Shown here: in pieces, positions 8,412 to 19,005 of the stretch
Position numbering within the stretch: the first letter of the stretch is position 1
Layout of the letters: each line of letters opens with the position of its first letter
Assembly: GCF_003058085.1 (NCBI RefSeq)
Contig: NZ_QBUD01000017.1
Coordinates: 1 to 64,000, forward strand
Origin: Yoonia sediminilitoris
Lineage (GTDB): Bacteria; Pseudomonadota; Alphaproteobacteria; Rhodobacterales; Rhodobacteraceae
Reading direction: 5' to 3'
Length of the DNA: 64,000 nt
The notes under the pieces: generated by a model
What the model was told of the DNA's origin: nothing
Databases searched by the model: none
Seen by the model: only the letters and a program-made list of their open reading frames with translations
Program-made: the position numbers and the translations under genes

Positions 8412-9260
8412 CTAGCGCGCGCCGCTCTTCATTCTGCGCGCTGCGGCGGGGTAGACGCCCATGACGTGCAAGTGATCCGTGAAATAATCAAGTTCTTCCA
8501 GCGCACGTTTTACGCCTGGATCGTCAGGGTGGCCCTCGATTTCCGCATAGAATTGAGTCGCCTTGAAGGTGCCGCCGACCATGTAGCTTTCAAGCTTGGT
8601 CATGTTGACACCATTTGTGGCAAAACCGCCCATTGCCTTGTAAAGGGCGGCCGGAATGTTGCGTACCCGAAAAACAAAACTGGTCATCATGCCGTGTTCA
8701 CCCCGATGCCGGTAATCGGGTTCGCGGGCCATCACCAGAAAACGCGTGGTATTATTGTCGACGTCCTCGATGTGCCGCGCAACCACATCCAACCCATAGA
8801 TTTCCGCGGCCAGTTCAGAGGCCAGCGCGCCGACCGTCATGTCAGTGCCTTCCGCCACATCGCGCGCTGCCTTTGCGTTGTCGGAACTTACATGAGGCGC
8901 AATGTTGTGATCGCGCAGGAATTTCCCGCATTGCGGAAGAATCACCACATGTCCGTATGCGTCCGTAATCCGGTCCAGCGAAGCCCCCTTGCGGGCGAGC
9001 AGGTTGATATGCACACGTACGAAACTTTCGTTCACGATATGCAAGCCACTTTCAGGCAGAAGCGAATGCACGTCGGCCACCCGCCCGTAGGTGGAGTTTT
9101 CGACAGCAATCATGCCAAGGTCGGCCGCGCCGTTGCGCACGGCTGTAATGGCATCGTGAAACGTGGGGCAAGGCAATGGATCATACGCAGGGCAGGTCTC
9201 TACGCAAGCCTCGTGACCATAGGCGCCTAATTCCCCCTGGAATGCGATTCTTGCCGTCAT
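8412..9260 (-). CDS. pheA: prephenate dehydratase
   Basis: A 282-residue monofunctional prephenate dehydratase, converting prephenate to phenylpyruvate in phenylalanine synthesis. The start IAFQGELGAYGHEAC matches the family's typical FQGxxGAYS-like opening, and GAADLGMIAVENSTYGRVAD is the conserved catalytic-domain segment. DNNTTRFLVM closes the catalytic domain, and an ACT regulatory domain follows (about residues 195-275), with MTKLESYMV in the place of the phenylalanine-binding ESRP-like motif. There is no fused chorismate mutase. It diverges from the cytochrome c gene. Confidence 0.93.
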   Translation of the reverse strand: MTARIAFQGELGAYGHEACVETCPAYDPLPCPTFHDAITAVRNGAADLGMIAVENSTYGRVADVHSLLPESGLHIVNESFVRVHINLLARKGASLDRITDAYGHVVILPQCGKFLRDHNIAPHVSSDNAKAARDVAEGTDMTVGALASELAAEIYGLDVVARHIEDVDNNTTRFLVMAREPDYRHRGEHGMMTSFVFRVRNIPAALYKAMGGFATNGVNMTKLESYMVGGTFKATQFYAEIEGHPDDPGVKRALEELDYFTDHLHVMGVYPAAARRMKSGAR

Positions 9261-9380
9261 GATCCCGTGTCCCTGCTGCTACAACATAAAAATGGGCGTT
9301 AGGTCGCGCCACTACACCTTGCAACCCGACGTGGGAAGCGGATAGATAACCGCAAAACTTTGAACGGAATGGAACGCGAC

Positions 9381-9902
9381 ATGTTCGACACAATGACGAT
9401 GACCAAAACTGTGGGCGCTCTCTGCGGGTCGCTTCTGGTTTTCCTTTTGGGCGGCTGGATGGCTGAACTGATTTATCATAGCGCCGAAAGTCACGATGGT
9501 GAACATGCGCAAGCGTATGTCATCGAAGTCGCTGGCAGCGAAGCGGACGAAGAAGAAGTTGTCGAAGAAGTCGATTTTGCCGTGGTCATGGCATCTGCCA
9601 GTGTGGAAGATGGCGAAACACTGTGGCGCAATTGCCGGTCCTGCCACGCGCTTGAGGCTGGCAAACACGGCACAGGCCCCGCGCTATACGGTGTCGTGAA
9701 CCGTCCTGTGGCGCAATATGACGACTTCAACTATTCAGGTGCGCTTGCTGCGGTCGCTGAAGTTTGGACACCTGAAAATCTCAACGGTTTCCTCGAAGAT
9801 CCAAAAGGCTGGGCGCCTGGTACGGCCATGGGCTACAACGGGATGCGCAAGATCGAGGATCGCGCAAACCTGATCGCCTATCTGGAAACCGTTGGCGACT
9901 AA
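9381..9902 (+). CDS. membrane-anchored c-type cytochrome (c-552/CycM type)
   Basis: About 173 residues starting from the ATG at 9381. A single hydrophobic segment near residues 9-31 (VGALCGSLLVFLLGGWMAEL) acts as an uncleaved anchor. A very acidic linker (EADEEEVVEEVD) then leads to a class I cytochrome c domain with heme motif CRSCH near residues 86-90 and a methionine ligand probably in GTAMGYNGM. This layout is that of the electron carrier linking the bc1 complex to terminal oxidases in alphaproteobacteria. An in-frame ATG seven codons upstream is less likely. A strong terminator follows. Confidence 0.88.
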   Translation: MFDTMTMTKTVGALCGSLLVFLLGGWMAELIYHSAESHDGEHAQAYVIEVAGSEADEEEVVEEVDFAVVMASASVEDGETLWRNCRSCHALEAGKHGTGPALYGVVNRPVAQYDDFNYSGALAAVAEVWTPENLNGFLEDPKGWAPGTAMGYNGMRKIEDRANLIAYLETVGD

Positions 9903-9924
9903 TTAACTTGGTTAACCGATGATG

Positions 9925-9955
9925 AAAGGGCCGCTCGTATCGAGTGGCCTTTTTT
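9925..9955 (+). terminator. rho-independent terminator after the cytochrome c gene
   Basis: AAAGGGCCGCTCG and CGAGTGGCCTTTTTT form a stem around a three-base loop (TAT), followed by a T run. It starts 22 bases after the stop codon. Confidence 0.85.
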
Positions 9956-10072
9956 GTGAATTGTTACAGTCTGATCACTGCCAAATGACGCAGTATTGGG
10001 TTGAATGTTTGCCATCCTGTCTCGTAGCTTCATCTATAGGATAAATCGTTACGCCTAGACCCGGAGAGATTG

Positions 10073-11992
10073 ATGAAGAATCGTCACACATCCACTGCTT
10101 TCGCACCGTATCGCAACAAGCAGATCAGACAATTTCTACAAGGGTCTCTGCTTGGACTCGGGGCTTTTTTTGCCGCTTCCGCACTCTTTGCAGAAGGGCA
10201 CGAGACGATCATTGAAACCCACGCCTTTTCAAATTTTGGAGAGGTGAAGTACCCCGCTGACTTTCCGCATCTGGACTATGTGAACCCTGATGCGCCCAAG
10301 GGCGGTGAAATCGCGCAATGGGCGCAGGGGACATTCGACAGTTTCAATAATTTTTCGCGCAAGGGCGTGGCGGCGGCGTTGAACAGCCTGCCTTACGAAG
10401 GAATCCTGACGGGAACCGCAGACGATCCCTACGGTGCCTATTGCTACATGTGTACAACGATGGAGTATCCGGAAAGCCTTGACTGGGTGATCTTCAATCT
10501 GCGTGATGACATCACCTTTTCCGATGGTCGGCCACTGACGGCCGAAGACGTGAAGTTCACCCACGAACTCTTCATGGAACAAGGGATTACCGAGTATCGC
10601 AATGTCGTCCAGACATTTGTCGAGAGTGTCGAGGTGCTTGGCCCCTATGAGGTCAAGTTCAATTTTGCCCCCGATGCCCCCCGCCGCGATGTGATTGGCG
10701 TGGCCGGTGGTGGAAGCGCGCTCTTCTCCAAATCGTGGTTCGAGGAAACTGGCACCCGTTTGGATGAACCCAGAACAGAGCCGTTTTTGGGCACAGGTCC
10801 CTATGTGCTGCAAAGTGTCGATATCGGCCGCCAGATCATCTATGAGCGGAACCCGAACTGGTGGGCCAGTGATTTGCCGATCAATGTTGGTCGGAATAAC
10901 TTCGACACGATCCGTGTCGAGTATTTCGCAGATAGCGCTGCCGCCCTCGAGGGGTTCAAGTCCGGAGCCTATACCTTCCGCAATGAAAACTCGTCCAAGG
11001 AATGGGCGACCAGCTATGATTTTCCGGCGATGCAAGACGGGCTGGCTGTCAAGAAGGAACTGCCCGACGGTTCGATTGGCTATGCGCAAGCTTTTGTTTT
11101 CAATCTTGATAGCCCGAAATGGCAGGATCGCCGCGTGCGGCAGGCAATCGGCCTGATGTTCAATTTTGAATGGTCAAACCAAACGTTGTTTTACGGGCTC
11201 TACGAGCGGGTGAATTCCTTCTGGGAAAACTCTGATCTTGAGGCGACGGGCGTGCCAACCCCGACAGAAGTCGCCATTCTTAAGCCGCTGGTCGATGAAG
11301 GTCTGCTCGACCCGTCCATCCTGACTGATGAACCGGTGATGGCCCCGACATCAAGCTCTGCGGACCGACCGCTTGACCGGCGCAACCTGCGTGCGGCGTC
11401 TGCTCTGCTGGACGAAGCCGGTTGGGTGGCCGGTGATGACGGGATGCGGGCAAAGGATGGTGTGCCGTTGGATATGGTGATCTTGTCGACCAGCCCCGCT
11501 TTTGACCGGATCATCAATCCTTATGTCGAAAACCTCAAACGGCTTGGCGTGAATGCGATACTCGACCGGGTTGACCGGTCGCAATATGTCGACCGCCGCC
11601 GCAGTGGTGACTTCGATATGGTGGGCCATGGGTTCGGTATGGGTTTTGAGCCGGGCACAGGCTTGCGCCAATGGTACGGGTCTGAAACGGCTGACGACAG
11701 TTCACGCAATCTGATGCGTTTGCGCAGCGAAGCCATCGACAGGCTGCTCACCGTGGTGATTGAAGCGAAAACGCTGGCCGAATTGAAGCCAGCGGTCCAT
11801 GCACTGGACCGTGCCTTGCGCGCTGAAGGATTCTGGGTCCAGCAATGGTTCAAGAACAAACATACGGTGGCCTACTACGATATGTTCCGTCACCCCGAAG
11901 AATTGCCGCCCTACGCCTTGGGAGAGCTGGATTTCTGGTGGTATGACGCAGAAGCGGGCGAGGCGTTGAAAGCCGCTGGCGCGTTCCAGTAG
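10073..11992 (+). CDS. yejA: peptide ABC transporter substrate-binding protein (YejA type)
   Basis: About 639 residues. A signal sequence with hydrophobic core [20 protein letters not shown] ends in an AxA-like site before EGHETI. The rest is an SBP family 5 (dipeptide/oligopeptide) binding protein with LNPNWW-like and [18 protein letters not shown] segments. First gene of a four-gene run yejA-yejB-yejE-yejF with only 11 bases to the next gene. The start at 10073 is supported by GGAGAG a few bases upstream. YejABEF systems import oligopeptides and, in other bacteria, affect tolerance of antimicrobial peptides; the substrate here is inferred from that. Confidence 0.9.
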   Translation: MKNRHTSTAFAPYRNKQIRQFLQGSLLGLGAFFAASALFAEGHETIIETHAFSNFGEVKYPADFPHLDYVNPDAPKGGEIAQWAQGTFDSFNNFSRKGVAAALNSLPYEGILTGTADDPYGAYCYMCTTMEYPESLDWVIFNLRDDITFSDGRPLTAEDVKFTHELFMEQGITEYRNVVQTFVESVEVLGPYEVKFNFAPDAPRRDVIGVAGGGSALFSKSWFEETGTRLDEPRTEPFLGTGPYVLQSVDIGRQIIYERNPNWWASDLPINVGRNNFDTIRVEYFADSAAALEGFKSGAYTFRNENSSKEWATSYDFPAMQDGLAVKKELPDGSIGYAQAFVFNLDSPKWQDRRVRQAIGLMFNFEWSNQTLFYGLYERVNSFWENSDLEATGVPTPTEVAILKPLVDEGLLDPSILTDEPVMAPTSSSADRPLDRRNLRAASALLDEAGWVAGDDGMRAKDGVPLDMVILSTSPAFDRIINPYVENLKRLGVNAILDRVDRSQYVDRRRSGDFDMVGHGFGMGFEPGTGLRQWYGSETADDSSRNLMRLRSEAIDRLLTVVIEAKTLAELKPAVHALDRALRAEGFWVQQWFKNKHTVAYYDMFRHPEELPPYALGELDFWWYDAEAGEALKAAGAFQ

Positions 11993-12003
11993 GGCCAAAG
12001 AAG

Positions 12004-13080
12004 ATGGGCGCCTATATCCTCCGACGGCTGCTGCTGGTCATTCCGACCTTGCTAGGCATCATGATTGTCAATTTCTCGCTGATCCAGTTCGTGCCCGGTG
12101 GGCCGATTGACCAGATCATCGCGCAACTGGAAGGTGGCGGTGATGTGTTCGAGGGGATTGCCGGCGGCGGCTCTGAACTGACCGGAGGCACTGAGGACAG
12201 TAACTATGTCGGCGGCCAAGGACTGCCCAAGGAGTTCATCGAAGAACTCGAGCGTGAATTCGGTTTCGACAAGCCACCGCTCGAGCGTTTCCTGACCATG
12301 ATGGGCAACTACCTGCGCTTTGATTTCGGTGAAAGCTGGTTCCGCAAGATCAGCGTGTTTGATCTGGTGATGGAAAAGATGCCCGTGTCGATCACGTTGG
12401 GGCTATGGTCCACGCTAATTGCCTATCTGGTGTCGATCCCGTTGGGTATCCGGAAGGCTGTGCGCGATGGTACGCCCTTTGACACATGGACCTCGGGGGC
12501 CATCATCGTCGGCTACGCGATCCCTGGTTTCTTGTTTGCGATCCTGCTGATCGTCCTGTTTGCGGGCGGTTCCTACTGGCAGTGGTTCCCCCTGCGCGGC
12601 CTGACCTCAACCAACTGGGAAGACCTCAGCCTGTTTGGCAAGATCATCGACTATTTCTGGCACATCACGCTGCCTGTGCTGGCCTCGACCATCTCTGCCT
12701 TTGCGGTTTTGACCCTGCTGACCAAGAACAGCTTTCTGGATGAAATCAAAAAGCAATATGTCATTACAGCCAAAGCCAAGGGGTTGTCAGAACGGCAGGT
12801 CATGTTCGGTCATGTGTTCCGCAACGCCATGCTGATCGTGATTTCGGGCTTTCCGGCGCTTTTCATTGGCGTGTTCTTTGGTGGATCGCTGATCATCGAG
12901 ACTCTGTTTTCGCTCGATGGCTTGGGGCGTCTGGGGTTCGAGGCCGCGGTTGCGCGCGACTATCCGGTTGTGTTTGGCACGCTCTTTGCCTTTTCGCTGA
13001 TTGGGTTGATCGTCAGCATCCTGACCGACCTGACCTATGTGTTCATCGACCCGCGTATTGATTTTGAGGCCCGCGGATGA
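12004..13080 (+). CDS. yejB: peptide ABC transporter permease YejB
   Basis: A 358-residue inner-membrane permease. A first membrane segment (about 9-31) precedes a long periplasmic loop containing a glycine-rich stretch ([19 protein letters not shown]), as usual for YejB. Five further hydrophobic segments follow, with the cytoplasmic EAA-type loop [20 protein letters not shown] that contacts the ATPase. The stop overlaps the yejE start by four bases (ATGA), pointing to translational coupling. Confidence 0.92.
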   Translation: MGAYILRRLLLVIPTLLGIMIVNFSLIQFVPGGPIDQIIAQLEGGGDVFEGIAGGGSELTGGTEDSNYVGGQGLPKEFIEELEREFGFDKPPLERFLTMMGNYLRFDFGESWFRKISVFDLVMEKMPVSITLGLWSTLIAYLVSIPLGIRKAVRDGTPFDTWTSGAIIVGYAIPGFLFAILLIVLFAGGSYWQWFPLRGLTSTNWEDLSLFGKIIDYFWHITLPVLASTISAFAVLTLLTKNSFLDEIKKQYVITAKAKGLSERQVMFGHVFRNAMLIVISGFPALFIGVFFGGSLIIETLFSLDGLGRLGFEAAVARDYPVVFGTLFAFSLIGLIVSILTDLTYVFIDPRIDFEARG

Positions 13081-14270
13081 TGCGCTTGTCCCCCCTGAAC
13101 AAACGCCGCTGGCGGAACTTCAAACGCAATCGGCGCGCCACATGGTCGCTGATCATCTTCGGTATCCTGTTCGGCCTTTCGCTCTTTGCGGAGTTCATCG
13201 CCAACGATAAACCTATCCTTGTCAGCTACCGCGACGAATTGCGGATGCCGATTTTCAGCTTCTATTCCGAACAGGACTTTGGCGGGGATTTCCCGACCGA
13301 GGCAGGTTATAAGGATGTCGAAGTCGAATGTCTGATCGTAACCGGCGGTCTGGTTGACTGCTTTGATATGCCAGAGGAACTGATCGCCGCAGTCGACGCG
13401 GGCGAAACCATTGATATCGATGGGTTTGAAGCGGGATGGGTGCTGTGGCCAGTGATCCCCTATTCCTACAATACCATCGTTGATGTGGGCGGCGTGGCCC
13501 CGGCCCCCCCGTCGGAAACAAACTGGCTCGGCACCGATGACACCAAACGTGATGTCGTCGCGCGGGTGATCTATGGCTTCCGACTGTCGGTGATGTTCGC
13601 GCTGATCGTTACGGTCGCCTCTTCGATCATCGGCATTATGGCGGGCGCTGTGCAAGGTTATTTTGGCGGCTGGACTGACCTGATCTTTCAACGGTTCATC
13701 GAGATTTGGACAGGCACGCCGTCGCTTTATGTGATCATCATTGTCTTCGCGATTTTGGGGCGCAGTTTCTGGCTGCTTGTATTCTTGACAGTGCTGTTTG
13801 GTTGGCCCGCGCTTGTGGGGGTCGTCAGGGCGGAATTCCTGCGTGCCCGCAATCTGGAATATGTACGCGCGGCCAAGGCGCTGGGCGTGCGCGACCGTAC
13901 GATCATGTTCCGGCACATGTTACCCAACGCGATGGTGGCGACGGTCACGATGCTGCCATTCCTTGTGACAGGGGCAATCGGCACGCTGGCATCGCTTGAC
14001 TTTTTGGGCTTTGGCTTGCCGTCCTCTGCGCCGTCGCTGGGTGAAATGACATTGCAGGCAAAGCAAAACCTGCAAGCCCCCTGGCTTGGCTTCACCGCCT
14101 TCTTCACCTTTGCGATTATGCTGTCATTGCTGGTTTTCATCTTTGAAGGGGTCCGCGATGCATTTGATCCGCGCAAGACGTTCGTGGCGGATGGCAAGGT
14201 TGAAGAAGACCCGAGCGCGTTTGCAGACCAGACAGCCGAAGTTGCCGCGACAGGAACCGACCAAAGATGA
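13077..14270 (+). CDS. yejE: peptide ABC transporter permease YejE
   Basis: A 397-residue second permease of the Yej system. The N-terminal [20 protein letters not shown] is the typical basic leader and first membrane helix. A periplasmic region of roughly 110 residues follows, then the permease core with the [20 protein letters not shown] coupling loop. The C-terminal tail is charged and hydrophilic. It overlaps yejB at its start and yejF at its end by four bases each. Confidence 0.92.
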   Translation: MMRLSPLNKRRWRNFKRNRRATWSLIIFGILFGLSLFAEFIANDKPILVSYRDELRMPIFSFYSEQDFGGDFPTEAGYKDVEVECLIVTGGLVDCFDMPEELIAAVDAGETIDIDGFEAGWVLWPVIPYSYNTIVDVGGVAPAPPSETNWLGTDDTKRDVVARVIYGFRLSVMFALIVTVASSIIGIMAGAVQGYFGGWTDLIFQRFIEIWTGTPSLYVIIIVFAILGRSFWLLVFLTVLFGWPALVGVVRAEFLRARNLEYVRAAKALGVRDRTIMFRHMLPNAMVATVTMLPFLVTGAIGTLASLDFLGFGLPSSAPSLGEMTLQAKQNLQAPWLGFTAFFTFAIMLSLLVFIFEGVRDAFDPRKTFVADGKVEEDPSAFADQTAEVAATGTDQR

Positions 14271-15865
14271 GTGATCCTTTGTTGAAAGTGACTGATCTGC
14301 GCGTCGGATTCCGGCAGGATAGCCAGACCACCCATGCGGTGCGCGGGGTATCGTTCGAGGTTGCGCGCGGGGAAACTGTTGCCCTTGTCGGTGAATCCGG
14401 GTCCGGCAAGTCTGTGACGGCCTTGTCCACAGTCCAGCTGCTTGCCGATAGCGCGGTCATGGCCGGGTCCATCACCTATGACGGGGCTGAGATGGTCGGC
14501 GCGGACGACGCGGAATTGCGCCGGGTGCGCGGCAATGACATCAGCTTTATCTTTCAAGAGCCGATGACCTCGCTCAACCCGCTGCACACGCTGGAAAAGC
14601 AATTGGCGGAAAGCATTGAATTGCACCAGGGGATTCGTGGCCCGGCCGTACGCACACGCATCATTGAACTGCTTGAAAGGGTCGGGATCCGCGACGCTGA
14701 AAGCCGCCTTGGGTCTTATCCGCATCAGTTGTCAGGCGGTCAGAGACAGCGCGTGATGATCGCTATGGCACTGGCAAACGGGCCGGATTTGCTGATCGCG
14801 GATGAGCCGACAACCGCACTGGATGTCACCATTCAGGCCCAAATCCTTGACCTGCTGGCGGACCTCAAATCCAGCGAACAGATGTCGATGTTGTTCATCA
14901 CCCACGATCTGACCATCGTGCGCAAGATTGCCGACAGGGTCTGTGTGATGAAAGATGGTGAGATCGTCGAAACTGGCCCCACCGCAGAGATTTTTGGAAA
15001 CCCGCGGCATCCTTACACGCAAATGCTCTTGGCTGCGGAATCTACCGGGGTACCGACAGCAGTACCGCAAGATGCGCCAGTCGTGCTGGAAACCGAACAG
15101 GCAAAGATATGGTTTCCCATTCATGCGGGTCTTTTGAAGCGCACCGTTGGGCATGTGAAGGCTGTCAACAGTGCCACCCTGACGGTTCGTGCTGGTGAAA
15201 CGCTGGGCGTGGTGGGCGAAAGCGGATCAGGCAAGACCACACTGGCTTTGGCGGTGATGCGGCTGATTGCGTCCGAAGGGCGGATCGTGTTTCAAGGAAA
15301 TGATATCCATGCGTTGAATCAACGCCAGATGCGGCCGCTGCGCAGTGAAATGCAGATCGTGTTTCAGGACCCGTTTGGATCGCTGAGCCCGCGCATGACT
15401 GTGGCTGAAATCATTGCCGAAGGACTTGGCGTGCATGGTGTGGAGCCGGGGCGCAACCGGCGTGACATGGTGGCCGAGATCATGGGCGAGGTAGGGCTTG
15501 ATCCCGACATGATGGACCGTTACCCGCACGAATTCTCGGGCGGTCAGCGCCAGCGGATTGCGATTGCGCGTGCGATGATCCTGCGGCCCAAGCTGCTGAT
15601 TTTGGATGAGCCGACCAGCGCGCTGGATATGACCGTGCAAGTCCAGATCGTACAGCTTCTGCGTGACTTGCAGCAGAAATATGCGCTGGCCTATCTGTTT
15701 ATCAGCCATGACCTGAAGGTCGTACGCGCGCTGTCACACAAGGTGATGGTGATGAAGCAGGGCGATGTTGTCGAAGCAGGGGATGCGGCGATGATCTTTG
15801 ATAATCCGCAGACAGATTACACCCGTGCACTCATGGCGGCCGCCTTTGAAGGCGAGGTTGCTTAG
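14267..15865 (+). CDS. yejF: peptide ABC transporter dual ATPase YejF
   Basis: A 532-residue protein with two complete ABC ATPase domains. The first has Walker A GESGSGKS, signature LSGGQRQR and Walker B LLIADEP; the second (from about residue 290) has GESGSGKTT, FSGGQRQR and LLILDEP. This tandem arrangement supplies both nucleotide sites for the YejBE permease pair. The stop codon lies inside the left arm of a 19-bp perfect palindrome that separates it from the convergent carboxypeptidase gene. Confidence 0.93.
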   Translation: MSDPLLKVTDLRVGFRQDSQTTHAVRGVSFEVARGETVALVGESGSGKSVTALSTVQLLADSAVMAGSITYDGAEMVGADDAELRRVRGNDISFIFQEPMTSLNPLHTLEKQLAESIELHQGIRGPAVRTRIIELLERVGIRDAESRLGSYPHQLSGGQRQRVMIAMALANGPDLLIADEPTTALDVTIQAQILDLLADLKSSEQMSMLFITHDLTIVRKIADRVCVMKDGEIVETGPTAEIFGNPRHPYTQMLLAAESTGVPTAVPQDAPVVLETEQAKIWFPIHAGLLKRTVGHVKAVNSATLTVRAGETLGVVGESGSGKTTLALAVMRLIASEGRIVFQGNDIHALNQRQMRPLRSEMQIVFQDPFGSLSPRMTVAEIIAEGLGVHGVEPGRNRRDMVAEIMGEVGLDPDMMDRYPHEFSGGQRQRIAIARAMILRPKLLILDEPTSALDMTVQVQIVQLLRDLQQKYALAYLFISHDLKVVRALSHKVMVMKQGDVVEAGDAAMIFDNPQTDYTRALMAAAFEGEVA

Positions 15866-15890
15866 GGTCACGACCCTAAGCAACCTCGCC
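15851..15890. terminator. perfect 19-bp palindrome between yejF and the carboxypeptidase gene
   Basis: The arms 15851-15869 and 15872-15890 are exact reverse complements with two bases between them. The left arm includes the yejF stop codon, and the right arm ends one base before the stop of the convergent gene. It is probably a two-way terminator. Confidence 0.8.
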
Positions 15891-17375
15891 TTAGCTTTCG
15901 GACCCAAGCATAAAGCAGGTCGTGCCGCGGGCTTGCAGTCTGCGACAGGCCAGGTCGGCACCCTCGCGCGAAAGTCCCATAAAGTTCGCGTCAAACCCGC
16001 CCGACCGCTGCACGACACGGCGGAGTGATCCGTCAAGTGTGCTCATCTCGTTCAGTGCCACCCGCAGTAAAACGCGTTCTGCGTCATAGCGGCTGTTGTA
16101 GCGGCCAACATTGATCCCCCAATGACGTCCACCGGATGTAGAGACACGGGTGATAACCTCAGGCTCGACCGGCGCGACATTTGTAGGAAGCTCTGCCGCG
16201 GCAAAAGTCTGCGGGGCCTGTGCGGGGCGTACCTGTGGCTTGACTGCCGGAGCAGGGCCCGCGTCAGCCATCCTGACTGGTGTGACGGGCGCGCTGACTG
16301 ACTCTCCCAGTGCCTCTGCGATGGCAGAATCAACGGCCTCTGCAATCACGGCGTCGATGATGCCTGGATCAACAGCGGCAACCAAGGCGGCATCTGCCGG
16401 GGCTTGCGGGGATGGTCGGGCGACCGGACGGATACTTGTCTTGACCAGTCCGCTGACGCGCACGGTTTTGCCAACGGCCCGCGCGCTGGATGCGCTTGCA
16501 TTGTCGGACGGGGTGGCGGCAGGCGGGTTTGGACGCCGGATGCGCGCCTGTGAGGGTGCACGGTTAAAGCCCATGTCCATCAGTTCAGTAATGCGGGCAT
16601 TGCGGGAGCTTGTTGATTTGCCCCCGAATACTGTGGCAATGACACGTTCTTGCCCGCGTTGGGCGGACGCGACAAGGTTGAAGCCCGCCGCGCGGGTATA
16701 GCCGGTTTTGATCCCGTCACCACCTTCATAGCTGTCCAACCAGCGGCGGTTGGTGTGACGCACGGTGGCAATTCCGGCATTGGCCTGACGTCGTGAAAAC
16801 AAGTTGTAATACTGTGGAAAGTCGTAAATCACGTGACGCCCCAGAATGGACATGTCTCGCGCGGTCGACATATGGCCCGATTGGGTCAGTCCGTGTGCAT
16901 TGCGGAACGTGGTATTGCGCATACCCATTGTAACGGCGGTCCGGTTCATGCGTGTGGCAAACGCGGCCTCGGACCCGGAGATGGCTTCGCCAATGGCCGT
17001 GGCCGCGTCATTGGCAGATTTGACCGCCGCCGCGCGCAGCAGATAGCGCAGGGCAATCGACTGACCAGCGCGCAGGCCCAGTTTCGAAGGCGGCTCTGAC
17101 GCGGCATTGCGCGAGATTTTCACCTGCGTGTCCAGCGTGATTTCGCCCCGCTGAACCGCCTGAAACGCAATGTAGAGCGTCATCATTTTCGTGAGAGACG
17201 CAGGGTGCAGGCGGGTATCGGCATTGCGCGAATGCAGAACCTCGCCGGTGCGGGCGTCCATCACCATTGCGGCGTAGGGCGCCGCTTGTGCGCCAATAGG
17301 CGCGACAAAACAGGTTAAAAGAAATGCGAATAAATACAGCCCGCGTAGGGCCAACTGTCCCGGACGACTTGCCAC
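15891..17375 (-). CDS. D-alanyl-D-alanine carboxypeptidase (S11 family) with SPOR domain
   Basis: A 494-residue exported penicillin-binding protein. A signal peptide (LALRGLYLFAFLLTCFVAPI followed by GAQA) is followed by the peptidase S11 domain with SxxK in SLTKMM, the SxN motif in KSAND and the KTG box in IKTGYT. An alanine/proline-rich linker of about 130 residues leads to a C-terminal SPOR-like domain (GGRHWGINVGRYNSR) that binds denuded peptidoglycan at division sites. The enzyme trims the terminal D-alanine of muropeptides in the periplasm. It converges on yejF. Confidence 0.9.
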   Translation of the reverse strand: MASRPGQLALRGLYLFAFLLTCFVAPIGAQAAPYAAMVMDARTGEVLHSRNADTRLHPASLTKMMTLYIAFQAVQRGEITLDTQVKISRNAASEPPSKLGLRAGQSIALRYLLRAAAVKSANDAATAIGEAISGSEAAFATRMNRTAVTMGMRNTTFRNAHGLTQSGHMSTARDMSILGRHVIYDFPQYYNLFSRRQANAGIATVRHTNRRWLDSYEGGDGIKTGYTRAAGFNLVASAQRGQERVIATVFGGKSTSSRNARITELMDMGFNRAPSQARIRRPNPPAATPSDNASASSARAVGKTVRVSGLVKTSIRPVARPSPQAPADAALVAAVDPGIIDAVIAEAVDSAIAEALGESVSAPVTPVRMADAGPAPAVKPQVRPAQAPQTFAAAELPTNVAPVEPEVITRVSTSGGRHWGINVGRYNSRYDAERVLLRVALNEMSTLDGSLRRVVQRSGGFDANFMGLSREGADLACRRLQARGTTCFMLGSES

Positions 17376-17657
17376 GTCGTATGCCTCTTTTTCTGCCTCT
17401 GGTCCCGAATTTTTTCGGTGACCTTATTGTTATGAAAATAGTTTAGCACAGGTCTGCTATTCAGAAAACATCTTAAATTCAAAGGTTTTCAGGGTGATCG
17501 TAAAGCAACGCCACCAGATATGGTGGCAAACCACCTGTCATACACATATATGCGCATGCCATTTGCTCACAATGCTGTGGAGACGCTTTCTTAATCTATG
17601 GGCTTTTCACTAGGGGTGTGTGCCTTATATATACCGCTAATCAGATAGGGCGATTTG

Positions 17658-17999
17658 ATGTTGGCAGAAATCTACATGATGGCAGACAAGAAGGGCGACG
17701 ATGACGGCGACGTCGGTGTCGTGCTTGAGACGAAGCCGAAGACAAAGCGACCGCCGCTTTACAAGGTGATGATTCTGAATGACGACTTCACCCCGATGGA
17801 GTTTGTTGTGCATGTGTTGGAACGATTCTTTGGTTTATCACATGCACAGGCGTTCGAGTTGATGTTGACCGTTCACAAAAAAGGTGTCGCCGTTGTTGGT
17901 GTCTTCAGTCACGAGATCGCGGAAACCAAAGTGGCGCAGGTGATGGACTTTGCCCAGCGGCACCAGCATCCGCTGCAATGCACGATGGAGAAAGAATAG
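17658..17999 (+). CDS. clpS: ATP-dependent Clp protease adaptor ClpS
   Basis: About 113 residues. An N-terminal acidic and basic extension precedes the ClpS core: [20 protein letters not shown] contains the conserved NDD, and [20 protein letters not shown] plus [11 protein letters not shown] complete the fold that binds ClpA and N-degron substrates. The start at 17658 has AGGG about eight bases upstream; ATG codons at 17676 and 17679 are alternatives. A methyltransferase gene starts 22 bases downstream. Confidence 0.92.
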   Translation: MLAEIYMMADKKGDDDGDVGVVLETKPKTKRPPLYKVMILNDDFTPMEFVVHVLERFFGLSHAQAFELMLTVHKKGVAVVGVFSHEIAETKVAQVMDFAQRHQHPLQCTMEKE

Positions 18000-18021
18000 C
18001 GTATCGGCTATTCACCCCGAC

Positions 18022-18987
18022 ATGTCCCAATCCCGCTTAAGCACCGCGATCCAAGACGGCCAGTTGTCGCTGCCTGCGGGTCGCGTCAAACTGATGCGTC
18101 CGCCTGCGACCTATGATGTCACTGCGTTGCCGCGTGATGCGATAATGATTGATCACGGGTTTTATCCTGACTACCGCGCCTGGCAAAATGCGGCTTACCC
18201 ACAGGCAGATGGGCGTGCCGCAACTGCAATTGTGGTTGTGCCCCGCGCCAAGAAACTGGCCCGTGCAATGATACATGACGCCTGTGCGACCGCCGATCTG
18301 GTGATCGTTGACGGACAAAAGACCGATGGCGTTGACGGGCTTTACAAGGATTGCCGCAAGCGGCTGGGCAATCTGCCCACAGTCACCAAGGGGCACGGGC
18401 GGTTGTTCTGGTTTGATGCCAGCGACGCATTTGCCGATTGGGCCGCACCGCAAGCCACCAAAGGACCGCATGGTTATTACAACCTGCCGGGCGTGTTTTC
18501 GGATGGTGCCGTGGACAAGGGGTCGGCATTGCTGACCGATTGTCTGCCGCCGAAACTGCCAAAGCGAATGGCAGATCTGGGCGCGGGCTGGGGTTATCTG
18601 GCCGGCGGAATTCTGGCCCGCCAAGGTGTTCAGTCGCTTGATTTGATTGAGGCCGAGAAGCTTTCGCTTGCGTGTGCGCGATTGAATGTGACCGACCCGC
18701 GGGTCGCGTTTCACTGGGCCGATGCGACGGCATTTGAGGCTAATCCTGCCTACGACGGGATTGTGATGAACCCACCGTTTCATACAACCCGGGCAGCTGA
18801 CCATGGGCTGGGGCGCGCCTTTATTCAGGCCGCAGCGCGCCTGTTGACCCCGCAAGGCAAGCTGTGGATGGTTGCAAATCGCCATCTACCCTACGAAGGC
18901 ACATTGGCTGAATCTTTTCGCAACGTGGACATGATTGCCGACAATGGTGCGTTCAAGGTATTTCGCGCGACAAAGCCCCAACGCTGA
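18022..18987 (+). CDS. class I SAM-dependent methyltransferase, RsmC-like
   Basis: About 321 residues starting from the ATG at 18022. The second half holds a Rossmann methyltransferase domain: MADLGAGWGYLAGGIL is the SAM-binding motif I and IVMNPPFHTTRA is the NPPF motif of N-methyltransferases acting on nucleobases. The N-terminal half resembles the degenerate domain of RsmC, the 16S rRNA G1207 N2-methyltransferase. RsmC is the most likely role, but RlmG-like enzymes share the pattern. It sits between clpS (22 bases) and an SDR gene (18 bases). Confidence 0.8.
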   Translation: MSQSRLSTAIQDGQLSLPAGRVKLMRPPATYDVTALPRDAIMIDHGFYPDYRAWQNAAYPQADGRAATAIVVVPRAKKLARAMIHDACATADLVIVDGQKTDGVDGLYKDCRKRLGNLPTVTKGHGRLFWFDASDAFADWAAPQATKGPHGYYNLPGVFSDGAVDKGSALLTDCLPPKLPKRMADLGAGWGYLAGGILARQGVQSLDLIEAEKLSLACARLNVTDPRVAFHWADATAFEANPAYDGIVMNPPFHTTRAADHGLGRAFIQAAARLLTPQGKLWMVANRHLPYEGTLAESFRNVDMIADNGAFKVFRATKPQR

Positions 18988-19005
18988 CGAACAAGGAGAA
19001 CGGAC

